Shown here: in pieces, positions 1 through 9,305 of the stretch | How positions within the stretch are numbered: the stretch's first letter is position 1 | How the letters are laid out: each line of letters opens with the position of its first letter | Source of the DNA: Agromyces tardus | GTDB taxonomy: Bacteria > Actinomycetota > Actinomycetes > Actinomycetales > Microbacteriaceae | DNA: 51,138 nucleotides | Reading direction: 5' to 3' | Assembly: GCF_003710805.1 (NCBI RefSeq) | Contig: NZ_RHHB01000021.1 | Coordinates: 1 to 51,138 of the forward strand | Program-made: the position numbers and the translations under genes | Notes under the pieces: model-generated | The model's input: the letters and a program-made list of their open reading frames with translations, nothing else | Databases searched by the model: none | What the model was told of the DNA's origin: nothing

Positions 1-729
1 CTACAGCGGGCCACGACCTCGACGCGCACCCCCGCGCGCCCCCGGGCCGCGGCCGGCCGGGCGCCCTCGCTCGGCGCGCCCGTCGACGTCCGCGGCACGC
101 GCGTCTACCACGTGACGCACATCGACAACCTCGGCCGCATCCTGGGCGCCGGCGCGGTGCTCGCCGACCACGGCGACCCCGGGGCGAACCCCGTGGTGGA
201 CATCGCGGCGCCCGCGCTGCGGGACTACCGGCGCACCGCGCCGGCACCGGGCGGACACGGGGTGCTCGCCGACTACGTGCCGTTCTTCCTCAGCGTCGAC
301 GCGCCGCTGTGGGAGGCCGTGCGCGCCGGCGCCGCCGACCCGCGCCTCGCCGACGAGGAGGTGCGGCGCCCGGCCGCCGACCACGTCATCCTCGTGAGCT
401 CGGTCGCCGCCGCGCTCGGCGCACGAGCCGACGTGCCCGGCGAGGTGGTCGCGAGCGACGCGGACGTCGCGGCCGGCACCGGCGTCGCGGCATCCGACTG
501 GGCCGCCGTCGAACGCCTGCTCGTGCGCCTCACGCGCCTCGACGACGGCGCGGGGCTGCGCCCTGCGGAGTTCCACGTGCGCGCGCAGGTGCCGCTCGAG
601 CGGTTCGCGCTCATCGCGGTGGGCAACGACCGGGTGCGCGACCGCGTGCGCCAGGCGCTGCGGGCCGTCGGGGCGACGACCCGCGTCGCGGTGTACCCGC
701 CCTGGTTCCAGGCGCCCGAAGCCGAGTAG
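1..729 (+). CDS. DarT-like DNA ADP-ribosyltransferase (DUF4433), 5' end outside the window
   Basis: The visible 242 codons match the DarT fold, which transfers ADP-ribose from NAD+ to thymidine in single-stranded DNA. The family hallmarks are visible: the THIDNL motif (bases 115-132, His contacts NAD+), an ALRDYRR stretch where DarT has its conserved Arg, the DYVPFFLS segment, an LVSS strand, and the AEFHV motif near base 570 whose Glu is catalytic in the family. The frame is open to base 1, and the only GTG or ATG in it before THIDNL is GTG 112, which is too late, so the true start lies upstream. At least 35 Ala/Thr/Arg/Pro-rich residues precede the domain, suggesting an N-terminal extension. 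No DarG-like macrodomain antitoxin follows; the next gene is convergent gtrA. The partner, if any, could only be upstream. Family call is fairly sure; a toxin role is not. Confidence 0.72.
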   Translation, partial: LQRATTSTRTPARPRAAAGRAPSLGAPVDVRGTRVYHVTHIDNLGRILGAGAVLADHGDPGANPVVDIAAPALRDYRRTAPAPGGHGVLADYVPFFLSVDAPLWEAVRAGAADPRLADEEVRRPAADHVILVSSVAAALGARADVPGEVVASDADVAAGTGVAASDWAAVERLLVRLTRLDDGAGLRPAEFHVRAQVPLERFALIAVGNDRVRDRVRQALRAVGATTRVAVYPPWFQAPEAE

Positions 730-752
730 ACACTCGGGCTCGAGCCGGCGGC

Positions 753-1376
753 TCAGCGCTCGCGAGGGATCGGAGGCGCCGCGGCATCCGTCGACGCGTC
801 GCCGTGCTGCGGCCGGGCGTCGGTCGCGGGCGCCGTGGTGCCGACATCGACGGGCTCGGGTTCCTCGAACAGGCTCCGCTGCGCCTCCTCGACCCGCGCG
901 ATGTTGGAGAGCCCGTCGGAGCGGTGGTGGCCGAACACCCAGTAACGGTAGAGCACGAAGCGGAAGGCCGTGCCGAGCGCGAGGCCGACGACGTTCGTCG
1001 AGATGTTGTCGGCGAGCAGGCTCGTGAAGCCGAGCAGGTGGTGGCTGATCCAGAGGCACGCGAGCGAGATGAGCATGCCGCCGATCGACACCACGAGGTA
1101 CTCGGCGAACTCGCGGACGTAGTTGCGGCGCCGATGCCTGCGGAACGTCCAGTAGCGGTTGCCGATCCAGTTGCAGATGATCGCCACGCTCGTGGACACC
1201 GTCTTCGCCCCGATCGCGGTGGAGATCCAGCCGTCGCCGAACGCCCCGAGGCGCAGCGCGTTGAAGAGGGCGACGTCGATCACGAGGCCGATGAGCCCGA
1301 CCACGCCGAACTTCACGAGGTAGGCGAGGAATCCCGTCCACGCACGTCGCAGCACGGGGACCACGCGACCGGACAC
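753..1376 (-). CDS. GtrA-family membrane protein
   Basis: This 207-residue protein has four predicted membrane helices in about its first 150 residues and a polar, acidic C-terminal tail of about 55 residues. The pattern FGVVGLIGLVIDVALFNAL, then a CNWIGNRYWTFR loop, then a second FRFVLYRYWVF motif, is that of GtrA. GtrA proteins are thought to flip polyprenyl-phosphate-linked sugars across the membrane for side-chain decoration of surface polymers. The start is GTG at 1376, with GGGAGG nine bases upstream. It is divergent from purK. The usual partners, a GtrB-like GT2 enzyme and a GT-C transferase, are not adjacent, but a GtrB-like gene lies at 37548 and DUF2142 proteins at 18580 and 31629. 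Substrate unknown. Confidence 0.85.
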   Translation of the reverse strand: MSGRVVPVLRRAWTGFLAYLVKFGVVGLIGLVIDVALFNALRLGAFGDGWISTAIGAKTVSTSVAIICNWIGNRYWTFRRHRRRNYVREFAEYLVVSIGGMLISLACLWISHHLLGFTSLLADNISTNVVGLALGTAFRFVLYRYWVFGHHRSDGLSNIARVEEAQRSLFEEPEPVDVGTTAPATDARPQHGDASTDAAAPPIPRER

Positions 1377-1406
1377 GGTACCGATCCTCCCATACGGGCC
1401 GGAGCC

Positions 1407-1412
1407 TAGACT
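1407..1412 (+). promoter_or_regulatory. Probable -10 box of purK
   Basis: TAGACT lies between divergent gtrA and purK. A transcript starting about 7 bases downstream (near 1419) would have a leader of about 44 nt before the purK GTG. No clear -35 box was seen. Confidence 0.4.
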
Positions 1413-1462
1413 GGGATGTCGCGGCGCGCACGGCGCCGCATCGAGCGGAACGGGGCGAACGG

Positions 1463-2593
1463 GTGCGAGTCGGAGTGATCGGCGCGGGGCAGCTGGCCCG
1501 CATGATGGTGCCCGCGGCGATCGAGCTCGGCGTCGAGTTGCGCGTGCTCGCCGAGGCCGAGGGGATGTCCGCCGCGATCGCCGCCGAGCGCGTCGGCGAC
1601 TACACCGACGTCACGACGGTGCTCGAGTTCGCGCGGGGCGTCGACGTGATCACCTTCGACCACGAGCACGTGCCGCAGCACGTGCTGCACGCGCTCGTCG
1701 ACGCCGGCGTTCCCGTGCGCCCCGGCCCCGACGCGCTGCGCTACGCGCAGGACAAGCTGCTCATGCGCGAGCGCCTCTCGGAGTTCGGCCTCCCGGTGCC
1801 CGACTGGGCGCGGGTGACGACCGTGGGCGAGCTCGACGACTTCATCGCCGACCACGGCGGCGCGGCGGTCGTGAAGACCCCGCGCGGCGGCTACGACGGC
1901 AAGGGCGTGCGCGTCGTGCGATCGGCCGCCGAGGTGGCCGAGTGGTTCGCCGGTCTCGCGGAGGACGGCCGCGAGGGGGCGCTCCTGGCCGAGGAACTCG
2001 TGGAGTTCCGCCGCGAGCTCGCGCAACTCGTCGCCCGGCGCCCCGGCGGCGAGGTCGCCGCGTGGCCGGTCGTCGAGACGGTGCAGGTCGGCGGCGTCTG
2101 CAGCGAGGTCATCGCCCCGGCGCCGCACTCGGCCGGCCGGCTCGCGGACGTCGCGGCCGACGTCGCGATCACGATCGCCGAACGCCTCGGCGTCGTCGGC
2201 GTGCTCGCGGTGGAGCTCTTCGAGACCACCGACGACCGCATCCTCGTGAACGAGCTCGCGATGCGGCCGCACAACAGCGGCCACTGGTCGATGGACGGCT
2301 CCACGACCGGCCAGTTCGAGCAGCACCTCCGCGCGGTCCTCGACCTGCCCCTCGGCGGCACCGGCACGCACGACGAGTGGGCGGTCATGGTCAACGTGCT
2401 CGGCGGACCCGAGCAGGGCACCCTCGCCGACCGCTACGCCGAGGCGCTCGAGGGCCACCCGACGGTGAAGATCCACAACTACGGCAAGGATCCGCGACCC
2501 GGCCGCAAGGTCGGCCATGTCACCGCCATCGGACCCGACCTCGACGACGTCGTCTACGAGGCGCGCGCCGCCGCGGCCGTCTTCCAGGACTGA
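1463..2593 (+). CDS. purK: 5-(carboxyamino)imidazole ribonucleotide synthase
   Basis: PurK uses ATP and bicarbonate to carboxylate AIR to N5-CAIR in de novo purine synthesis. The 376-residue protein has normal family length. It begins with the nucleotide-fold motif GVIGAGQLARMM, carries the ATP-grasp glycine-rich stretch VVKTPRGGYDGKGVRVV (residues about 137-153), and ends with the family signature ELAMRPHNSGHWSMDG. The start is GTG at 1463; the only good alternative would lose the GAGQLARMM motif. purE follows after 59 bases, so the two consecutive steps lie together although purE has its own apparent promoter. This is a housekeeping gene at the edge of the polysaccharide region. Confidence 0.97.
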   Translation: MRVGVIGAGQLARMMVPAAIELGVELRVLAEAEGMSAAIAAERVGDYTDVTTVLEFARGVDVITFDHEHVPQHVLHALVDAGVPVRPGPDALRYAQDKLLMRERLSEFGLPVPDWARVTTVGELDDFIADHGGAAVVKTPRGGYDGKGVRVVRSAAEVAEWFAGLAEDGREGALLAEELVEFRRELAQLVARRPGGEVAAWPVVETVQVGGVCSEVIAPAPHSAGRLADVAADVAITIAERLGVVGVLAVELFETTDDRILVNELAMRPHNSGHWSMDGSTTGQFEQHLRAVLDLPLGGTGTHDEWAVMVNVLGGPEQGTLADRYAEALEGHPTVKIHNYGKDPRPGRKVGHVTAIGPDLDDVVYEARAAAAVFQD

Positions 2594-2640
2594 GACGGGC
2601 GGGCTGAGCGTGCCGTCCGGCTTCTCCCAGCCGGTCGCCC

Positions 2641-2646
2641 TAGTAT
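2641..2646 (+). promoter_or_regulatory. -10 box for a leaderless purE transcript
   Basis: TAGTAT is followed by exactly six bases and then the purE GTG at 2653, so initiation at the usual distance would place the start codon at the 5' end of the RNA. There is no Shine-Dalgarno sequence in front of this GTG, which fits. Confidence 0.55.
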
Positions 2647-2652
2647 TTTCGG

Positions 2653-3159
2653 GTGACAGCAGGTAACCCCACCCCCCTCGTCGGCGTCGTGATGGGCTCC
2701 GACTCCGACTGGAACGTGATGCGCGAGGCATCCGAGCTGCTCGACGAGTTCGGCGTCGCGCACGAGGTCGAGGTCGTGTCTGCGCACCGCACGCCCGAGA
2801 AGATGATCGCCTACGGCCGGTCCGCGTCCGATCGCGGACTCAAGGTCGTCATCGCGGGCGCCGGAGGGGCGGCGCACCTGCCCGGCATGCTCGCCGCGGT
2901 CACGACCCTGCCGGTGATCGGCGTTCCCGTTCCCCTGTCGCGCCTCGACGGGCTCGACTCGCTGCTCTCGATCGTGCAGATGCCCGCGGGCGTGCCCGTC
3001 GCGACCGTGTCGATCGGCGGTGCGAAGAACGCGGGCCTGCTCGCCGTGAAGATCCTCGCGACCGCCGACGCCGCGCTCCAGGGCGCGCTGGCCGACTACG
3101 CGACGTCCCTCGCCGCGCTCGTCGAGGAGAAGAACGAACGGCTGAAGTCCACCCGATGA
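2653..3159 (+). CDS. purE: N5-carboxyaminoimidazole ribonucleotide mutase
   Basis: PurE converts N5-CAIR made by PurK into CAIR. The 168-residue protein is typical of class I Pur[14 protein letters not shown] near the N-terminus, the SAHRTP motif with the catalytic His, [10 protein letters not shown], and the [28 protein letters not shown] stretch (given here in parts: [12 protein letters not shown] and [11 protein letters not shown]). The start is GTG 2653, supported by a TAGTAT -10 box six bases upstream. Its stop overlaps the start of the LCP gene by ATGA (3156-3159), so the cell-wall enzyme is probably translated from the same message. Confidence 0.97.
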   Translation: MTAGNPTPLVGVVMGSDSDWNVMREASELLDEFGVAHEVEVVSAHRTPEKMIAYGRSASDRGLKVVIAGAGGAAHLPGMLAAVTTLPVIGVPVPLSRLDGLDSLLSIVQMPAGVPVATVSIGGAKNAGLLAVKILATADAALQGALADYATSLAALVEEKNERLKSTR

Positions 3160-4520
3160 GCATCGCCGCAAGCCCGATCCGATTCCCGGATGCCGCGTCC
3201 CGCACGGTCATGACCCGGCGGGCCTGGTGGCTCGTCTGCCTCAACTTCCTCATCCCCGGGTCGCCGCAGGTGCTCGCCGGGGACCGCAAGCTCGGCCGCT
3301 TCGGGCTCGGCACGACGCTCGCCCTGTGGGCGCTCGCCGTTGTCGCCCTCGTGACGTGGCTCCTGGCGCCCGCTGCGCTCTACACGATGTTCTCGACCAG
3401 CATCACCCTCTGGATCGTGGCCGCGGTCCTCGCCTTCTACGCGGTGGTCTGGTTCGTGCTCACGCTCGACACGCTGCGACTCGTGCGGCTCGTGAAGACG
3501 GCGCCGTCGGCGCGCGGCTGGATCGCGGGGCTCACGGCGGTGCTCATGCTCTTCCTCTCGGGATCCGCCGCCTACGGCGCCTACCTCGCCACGACCGCGA
3601 GCGGGTTCCTCTCGTCGGTGTTCGTGGCCGGGCCGAGCGAGCCGCCGATCGACGGGCGGTACAACGTGCTGCTCCTCGGCGGCGACGCGGGGCCGGACCG
3701 CGACGGGCTTCGGCCCGACAGCATCCGCGTGGTGAGCATCGACGCCGACACCGGCCAGGCGGTGTCGATCGGCCTGCCACGCAACATGGTGGACGTGCCG
3801 TTCAACGACGACTCGCCGCTGCACGAGCTCTACCCCGACGGCTACGGCGCGATCGACGGCTGCGAGGTCGACGTCTGCATGCTCAACTCGATCTACACCG
3901 AGGTCGAGCTGAAGAGCCCCGACATGTATCCCGAGGCGGTCTCGCAGGGTTCCGAGCCGGGCATCGAGGCGATGCGGGATGCCGCGGAGGGCATCACCGG
4001 GCTCGAGATCCAGTACTACGTGCTCATCGACATGCAGGGCTTCCTCGACCTCATCGACGCGCTCGGCGGGGTCACCATCAACGTGCCCGAGGACATCCCG
4101 ATCCACGCCGACGAGACGTTCACGACCGTCGCCGAGTGGATCCCCGCGGGCGAGCAGCATCTCGACGGCTACCACGCCCTCTGGTACGCGCGCTCACGGC
4201 ACGGCACGAGCGACTACGACCGCATGGCCCGGCAGCTCCAGATCCAGGAGGCCGTGCTCGCGCAGTTCAACCCCGCGAACGTGCTCTCGAAGTTCCAGGA
4301 GATCGCGGCCGCCGGCACCCAGGTGGTGAAGACCGACGTGCCGCAGGGCATGCTCGGCTACTTCGTCGACCTGGCGCGCAAGACCAAGGAGCTCCCGGTC
4401 ATCGCCGTCGAGATGGTGCCCGACAACGGGGTGGACCCCGAGGATCCCGACTACGAGTACATCCGGCAGCTCGTGCAGCAGGCGATCGCGCCGCCGACGG
4501 AGGAACCCGCCGACGGCTGA
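3156..4520 (+). CDS. LytR-CpsA-Psr family glycopolymer transferase
   Basis: LCP enzymes move completed, lipid-linked anionic or neutral glycopolymers onto peptidoglycan on the outer face of the membrane. This 454-residue protein has about four N-terminal membrane segments (roughly residues 24-43, 50-72, 74-102, 121-142), then an extracellular LCP domain starting near [20 protein letters not shown]. The conserved arginines that bind pyrophosphate are visible in SIGLPRN and in [17 protein letters not shown]. Four membrane segments rather than one is more than the simplest LCP proteins. It overlaps purE by ATGA and lies beside gtrA and the rhamnose block, making it the candidate enzyme for anchoring the polymer built by the downstream genes. 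The acceptor and polymer are inferred only from context. Confidence 0.92.
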   Translation: MSIAASPIRFPDAASRTVMTRRAWWLVCLNFLIPGSPQVLAGDRKLGRFGLGTTLALWALAVVALVTWLLAPAALYTMFSTSITLWIVAAVLAFYAVVWFVLTLDTLRLVRLVKTAPSARGWIAGLTAVLMLFLSGSAAYGAYLATTASGFLSSVFVAGPSEPPIDGRYNVLLLGGDAGPDRDGLRPDSIRVVSIDADTGQAVSIGLPRNMVDVPFNDDSPLHELYPDGYGAIDGCEVDVCMLNSIYTEVELKSPDMYPEAVSQGSEPGIEAMRDAAEGITGLEIQYYVLIDMQGFLDLIDALGGVTINVPEDIPIHADETFTTVAEWIPAGEQHLDGYHALWYARSRHGTSDYDRMARQLQIQEAVLAQFNPANVLSKFQEIAAAGTQVVKTDVPQGMLGYFVDLARKTKELPVIAVEMVPDNGVDPEDPDYEYIRQLVQQAIAPPTEEPADG

Positions 4521-4579
4521 CCGGCGTCGGACCGGACGGGTGCGGTTGCGCCCGGCCGCGGCCGTCGGGTCACGCGTGG

Positions 4580-5716
4580 CTAGAGGTCGGCGTGCAACTG
4601 CCAGACGCGCTCGGCCGTGTCACGCCAGCTGAAGGCGCGGCTCCGGTCGTGCCCGGCGATCGCGAGGCGCTCGGCGATGCCCGGCTGCTCGACGACGGAG
4701 GTGATCGCCGCGGCGAGTCGATCGGCGAACCCGTCGCCCACGCCGACCGGAACGGTGATGCCGGCGTCGGCGGCGACCTCGACGAACGCGGGCGCATCGG
4801 AATGGATGACGGGAGTGCCCAGGCTGAACGCCTCGATGAGCTCCGTGCCCGACCCGGCATCGTGGGCGGGGGCGACGAATGCCCGGGCGCCCGCAAGCAC
4901 GACGGCGAGGTCGGCAGCGTCGAGCTCGTCGAAGTGACGCACCCGCCGCGGGTCGACACCGTATTCCTCGGCCACCGTTGCGAGGTGCTGGTCGCCCCAG
5001 CTCTGCGGCCCGATGACCACCACGGGGACCTCGGGCACCCCCGGGCGCCCGAGCGCCGCGAACACGTCGACCACGCCGCGTCGGGGCTCGAGGGTGCCCG
5101 TGGTCACGATGTAGTCGTCGGGGAGTCCGAGCCGGGCGGCGCGCTCGGCGCGGTCGGGGCCCAGCGAGAGCCCCGATCGCGGGGCCGTGCCGATGACGCG
5201 GACGCGCGCGCCGAAGTCGGCGATGCCCTGGAGCCGCTCTGCGAGCGCGTGCGTGGGCACGACCACGGCATCGGCGTGACGGCGGGCGCGCTTGAGCATG
5301 CCCTTCTGCCAGGCGACGGATGCCGCGCTGAGCGCCTCGGGGTGCGTCCAGGCGAGCACGTCGTGCACCGTGACGACCACCTGGTTGCCGTCAGTGGCCC
5401 GGTCGTGCCGCCGCAGTGGGGCGAAGAGGCTCGGGCTGTGGATCATCCCGCCCCCGGGCGAGGTGGTGACGTTCAGCTGCCAGGCGCCGGCGAGCTCGCG
5501 GCGCGCGAGCGAGGTCTTGTAGAGGCCCGAGAGGCCCGGCACGGCGGCGAGCACTCGGTCGTAGTCCTCGGGGAGCGACGAGGACACGATGCCCTCGACA
5601 TCGCAGCCCGGGGGAGCGGCCGCCACGATCGCCCGCGCGAGGTCGTACGTGTACCTGCCGAGGGCGCCGGGGACGGGTGCGATGATCTGGTCGACGATGA
5701 GTCGGAGGGTGGTCAC
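4580..5716 (-). CDS. GT4-family glycosyltransferase
   Basis: A 378-residue GT-B enzyme, probably cytoplasmic. Its N-terminal half begins RLIVDQIIAPVPGALGRYTYD and contains VTVHDVLAWTHPEA, typical of GT4 mannosyl/rhamnosyl-type transferases. The C-terminal half has YIVTTGTLEPRRGV and then AGSGTELIEAFSLGTPVI, the nucleotide-sugar-binding region with the E-x7-E type motif. The frame is open to 5797, but GTG 5716 is chosen because AAGGAG stands four bases upstream and the first 27 codons are atypical low-complexity sequence. It is convergent with the LCP gene and lies just beyond rmlB, so use of dTDP-rhamnose is plausible but not shown. Confidence 0.87.
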   Translation of the reverse strand: MTTLRLIVDQIIAPVPGALGRYTYDLARAIVAAAPPGCDVEGIVSSSLPEDYDRVLAAVPGLSGLYKTSLARRELAGAWQLNVTTSPGGGMIHSPSLFAPLRRHDRATDGNQVVVTVHDVLAWTHPEALSAASVAWQKGMLKRARRHADAVVVPTHALAERLQGIADFGARVRVIGTAPRSGLSLGPDRAERAARLGLPDDYIVTTGTLEPRRGVVDVFAALGRPGVPEVPVVVIGPQSWGDQHLATVAEEYGVDPRRVRHFDELDAADLAVVLAGARAFVAPAHDAGSGTELIEAFSLGTPVIHSDAPAFVEVAADAGITVPVGVGDGFADRLAAAITSVVEQPGIAERLAIAGHDRSRAFSWRDTAERVWQLHADL

Positions 5717-5756
5717 CTCGCTCCTTCCGTGGCCGGTCGCTGAAGCGGTTCCGCCC

Positions 5757-5762
5757 ACACTA
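5757..5762 (-). promoter_or_regulatory. Possible -10 box of the GT4 gene ending at 4580
   Basis: TAGTGT on the minus strand would start a transcript near 5750, giving a leader of about 34 nt with AAGGAG in front of GTG 5716. It is weaker than the other -10 calls here. Confidence 0.3.
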
Positions 5763-5824
5763 GTGCGCCGGGCTGATGCACGCCCGGCCTCGTCCACAGT
5801 GGGCGCGGTGGACGGTTCGAGGGC

Positions 5825-6871
<1,047 letters not shown>

Positions 6872-7729
6872 TTACGCCGACGGTGCGGCGACCGCTCCGG
6901 CCGCGACGGCCGCGTGCAGCGCCTCGCGCCAGTCGCGCATCTCCGGGATCCCCACGGCAGCCCAGCCGGCATGGCCGAGCACGGAGTACGCCGGTCGCGG
7001 CGCGGGTCGCACGAAGGCGGAGCTGTCGGTCGGCAGCACCCGATCGGGGTCGAGACCGACCTCGGCGTAGACGGCCCTGGCGAACTCGAACCAGGAGCAC
7101 TGCCCGGCGTTCGTGCCGTGGTACGCGCCGGACGGGGCATCCGATTCGACGAGGAGCCGGATCTGGCGAGCGAGGTCCATCGTCCAGGTCGGCTGGCCGA
7201 GCTGGTCCGTGACGACGCTGACGGTGGGGTTCGAGCCGGCCAGCCGGATCATCGTCGCTGCGAAGTTCGGCCCGTGCGCGCCGTAGAGCCACGCGGTGCG
7301 CACGATGTAGGCGCCGCCGGGATGCTCCGCGAGCACGGCCTCCTCGCCGGCCGCCTTCGTGCGGCCGTATGCCGAGATCGGATGCCGCGGCGCATCCTCG
7401 GCGTAGGGGGTCGTCGCGCTCCCGTCGAAGACGTAGTCGGTCGACACCTGCACGATCCTCGCGCCCGCCTCACGTGCGGCGATCGCCAGGTTGCGCGCGC
7501 CCGACGCGTTCACCGCGAAGGCGAGCGCTTCGTGGGCCTCGGCGTCGTCGACCTTCGTGTACGCCGCGGCGTTGAGCACGAGGTCCTGGCCGGCGACGGC
7601 GGCGCGCGCCGCATCGAGATCGGTCACGTCGAGTTCGGACCGACCGAGCGGGGTCAGGTCGTGACCGGCGAACTCGGCACGCAGGTCGGTTCCGAGCATC
7701 CCGGAAGCGCCGGTGAGGAGGATGCGCAT
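6872..7729 (-). CDS. rmlD: dTDP-4-dehydrorhamnose reductase
   Basis: RmlD performs the final NAD(P)H-dependent reduction to dTDP-L-rhamnose. The 285-residue protein has LLTGASGMLGTDL at the N-terminus, VSTDYVFDG, the catalytic YGRTK, and the substrate-side motif VTDQLGQPTWTMDLA, all typical. The C-terminus is Ala-rich and variable. The start ATG 7729 sits seven bases after TAGGAT, fitting leaderless expression. It is divergent from rmlC across 61 bases and upstream of rmlB. The symbol is secure because the other three pathway genes are beside it. Confidence 0.96.
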   Translation of the reverse strand: MRILLTGASGMLGTDLRAEFAGHDLTPLGRSELDVTDLDAARAAVAGQDLVLNAAAYTKVDDAEAHEALAFAVNASGARNLAIAAREAGARIVQVSTDYVFDGSATTPYAEDAPRHPISAYGRTKAAGEEAVLAEHPGGAYIVRTAWLYGAHGPNFAATMIRLAGSNPTVSVVTDQLGQPTWTMDLARQIRLLVESDAPSGAYHGTNAGQCSWFEFARAVYAEVGLDPDRVLPTDSSAFVRPAPRPAYSVLGHAGWAAVGIPEMRDWREALHAAVAAGAVAAPSA

Positions 7730-7736
7730 GATGGAG

Positions 7737-7742
7737 ATCCTA
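7737..7742 (-). promoter_or_regulatory. -10 box for a leaderless rmlD transcript
   Basis: TAGGAT on the minus strand, then seven bases, then ATG 7729. It faces the rmlC box in the same 61-base divergent interval. Confidence 0.55.
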
Positions 7743-7748
7743 GGCGGT

Positions 7749-7760
7749 CCCGCGCGCGGG
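7749..7760. promoter_or_regulatory. Palindrome between the divergent rmlD and rmlC promoters
   Basis: CCCGCGCGCGGG is a perfect 12-base palindrome lying between the two opposed -10 boxes, where a shared operator would be expected. A GC-only palindrome can arise by chance in this composition, so the call is weak. Confidence 0.25.
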
Positions 7761-7778
7761 CTCGGACCCGCGCGTTGG

Positions 7779-7784
7779 TAGAAT
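7779..7784 (+). promoter_or_regulatory. -10 box for a leaderless rmlC transcript
   Basis: TAGAAT, then six bases, then the rmlC GTG at 7791. No Shine-Dalgarno sequence is present in front of this GTG. Confidence 0.6.
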
Positions 7785-7790
7785 CCAGCG

Positions 7791-8402
7791 GTGCAGATCC
7801 GCGAACTGAAGATCCCCGACAGCTACGAGGTCACCCCCAGGCAGTTCGGCGACGATCGCGGCGTGTTCCTCGAGTGGTACCGGTTCGATCGGCTCGAGGA
7901 GGCGGTGGGGCATCCGCTCTCGCTCGCGCAGGCCAACACGTCGGTCTCCCGCCGCGGCGTCGTCCGCGGCATCCACTTCGCCGACATCCCGCCGAGCCAG
8001 GCCAAGTACGTCACCGCGACCCGTGGCGCCGTGCTCGACTTCGTCATCGACATCCGCGTGGGCTCGCCGACCTTCGGCCAATGGGACTCGGTGCTTCTCG
8101 ACGAGGTCGACCGTCGAGCGATCTACATCGCCGAGGGGCTCGGACACTGCTTCGTGGCGCTCACCGACGACGCGACGGTCAGCTACCTCGTCTCGGCGCC
8201 GTTCAACGCGCCGCGCGAGCACGGCATCGATCCGCTCGACCCCGAGGTCGGCCTCGCCTTCCCCGAGGAGGCGGGTGAGCTGCTGCTCTCGCCCAAGGAC
8301 ACCGAGGCGCCCGGCCTCGCCGAGGCTGCGGCATCCGGACTTCTCCCGACCTGGGAAGCGGCTCGGGCCTTCTACGACACGCTCAACAGCAAGGGGAACT
8401 GA
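7791..8402 (+). CDS. rmlC: dTDP-4-dehydrorhamnose 3,5-epimerase
   Basis: RmlC epimerises dTDP-4-keto-6-deoxyglucose at C3 and C5. The 203-residue cupin protein has the QFGDDRGVFLEWYR motif, VVRGIHF with the catalytic His, the KYV stretch, and EGLGHCFVAL. Length is normal for RmlC. Start GTG 7791 follows a TAGAAT box by six bases. rmlA begins three bases after its stop, so the two are one operon, read away from rmlD-rmlB. Confidence 0.96.
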   Translation: MQIRELKIPDSYEVTPRQFGDDRGVFLEWYRFDRLEEAVGHPLSLAQANTSVSRRGVVRGIHFADIPPSQAKYVTATRGAVLDFVIDIRVGSPTFGQWDSVLLDEVDRRAIYIAEGLGHCFVALTDDATVSYLVSAPFNAPREHGIDPLDPEVGLAFPEEAGELLLSPKDTEAPGLAEAAASGLLPTWEAARAFYDTLNSKGN

Positions 8403-8405
8403 CCG

Positions 8406-9272
8406 ATGCGCGGCATCATCCTCGCCGGCGGGTCCGGCACGCGGCTCTGGCCGATCACCAAGGGCATCTCGAAGCAGCTGATGCCGATCTACGACAAGCC
8501 GATGATCTACTACCCGTTGTCGACGCTCATGATGGCCGGCATCCGGGAGATCCTCATCATCACGACGCCCGAGTACAACGAGCAGTTCCGGGCGCTGCTC
8601 GGCGACGGCTCGCAGCTCGGCATCCGCCTCGAGTACGCGGTGCAGCCCTCGCCCGACGGCCTCGCGCAGGCGTTCATCATCGGCGAGGAGTTCATCGGCG
8701 ACGAGAGCGTCGCGCTCGTGCTCGGCGACAACATCTTCCACGGCTCGGGCCTCGGATCGGCGCTCCGGTCGCACACCGACGTGGACGGCGCCCTCATCTT
8801 CGCGTACCAGGTCAGCGACCCCACCGCCTACGGCGTCGTCGAGTTCGACGACGACTTCCGAGCGATCTCGATCGAGGAGAAGCCCGCCCAGCCGAAGAGC
8901 GACTACGCCGTGCCCGGCCTCTACTTCTACGACAACTCCGTGGTCGGGATCGCGAAGACCATCGAGCCCAGTGCGCGCGGCGAGCTCGAGATCAGCACGG
9001 TGAACGAGCGCTACCTGCAGGCGGGCAAGCTGCAGGTGCAGGTGCTCGACCGGGGCACCGCCTGGCTCGACACCGGCACCTTCGAGTCGATGATGCAGGC
9101 GTCCGAGTACGTGCGGGTGATCGAGGACCGGCAGGGCTTCAAGATCGGGTGCATCGAGGAGATCGGCTGGCGCGCCGGGTGGATCGACGACGCGCAGCTG
9201 AACGCCCTCGCCGCGCCGCTCGCCAAGAGCGGGTACGGCGCCTACCTGCAGCGGCTCGCGGGCTCGCGCTGA
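8406..9272 (+). CDS. rmlA: Glucose-1-phosphate thymidylyltransferase
   Basis: RmlA joins dTTP and glucose-1-phosphate to give dTDP-glucose, the first and feedback-controlled step of rhamnose supply. The 288-residue protein opens with [16 protein letters not shown], the nucleotidyltransferase signature, and has [27 protein letters not shown] and [11 protein letters not shown], all diagnostic of the short RmlA class. It is the second gene of the rmlCA pair. AAGGGGA lies eleven bases before ATG 8406 inside the end of rmlC, suggesting coupled translation. It converges on the GT2 gene ending at 9306 with no strong terminator hairpin between. Confidence 0.97.
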   Translation: MRGIILAGGSGTRLWPITKGISKQLMPIYDKPMIYYPLSTLMMAGIREILIITTPEYNEQFRALLGDGSQLGIRLEYAVQPSPDGLAQAFIIGEEFIGDESVALVLGDNIFHGSGLGSALRSHTDVDGALIFAYQVSDPTAYGVVEFDDDFRAISIEEKPAQPKSDYAVPGLYFYDNSVVGIAKTIEPSARGELEISTVNERYLQAGKLQVQVLDRGTAWLDTGTFESMMQASEYVRVIEDRQGFKIGCIEEIGWRAGWIDDAQLNALAAPLAKSGYGAYLQRLAGSR

Positions 9273-9305
9273 CGCCACGGCGTGGCTCCGGGCGAGCGGG
9301 ATCGC

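Noticed and set aside
1416..1478. A 20-codon upstream reading frame overlapping the purK start
   Set aside because: Its ATG is only three bases after the TAGACT -10 box, so it would lie before the expected RNA start.
4509..4568. Inverted repeat GCCGACGG/CCGTCGGC-like between the LCP and GT4 ends
   Set aside because: The loop is over 40 bases, so I do not call it a terminator.
5717..5797. Longer N-terminus for the GT4 gene at 4580
   Set aside because: The extra 27 codons are Ala/Gly/Arg-rich and cross a possible -10 box, while AAGGAG stands next to GTG 5716.
9273..9305. Short GCCAC-GGC-GTGGC hairpin between convergent rmlA and GT2
   Set aside because: A five-base stem is too common in this composition to call.
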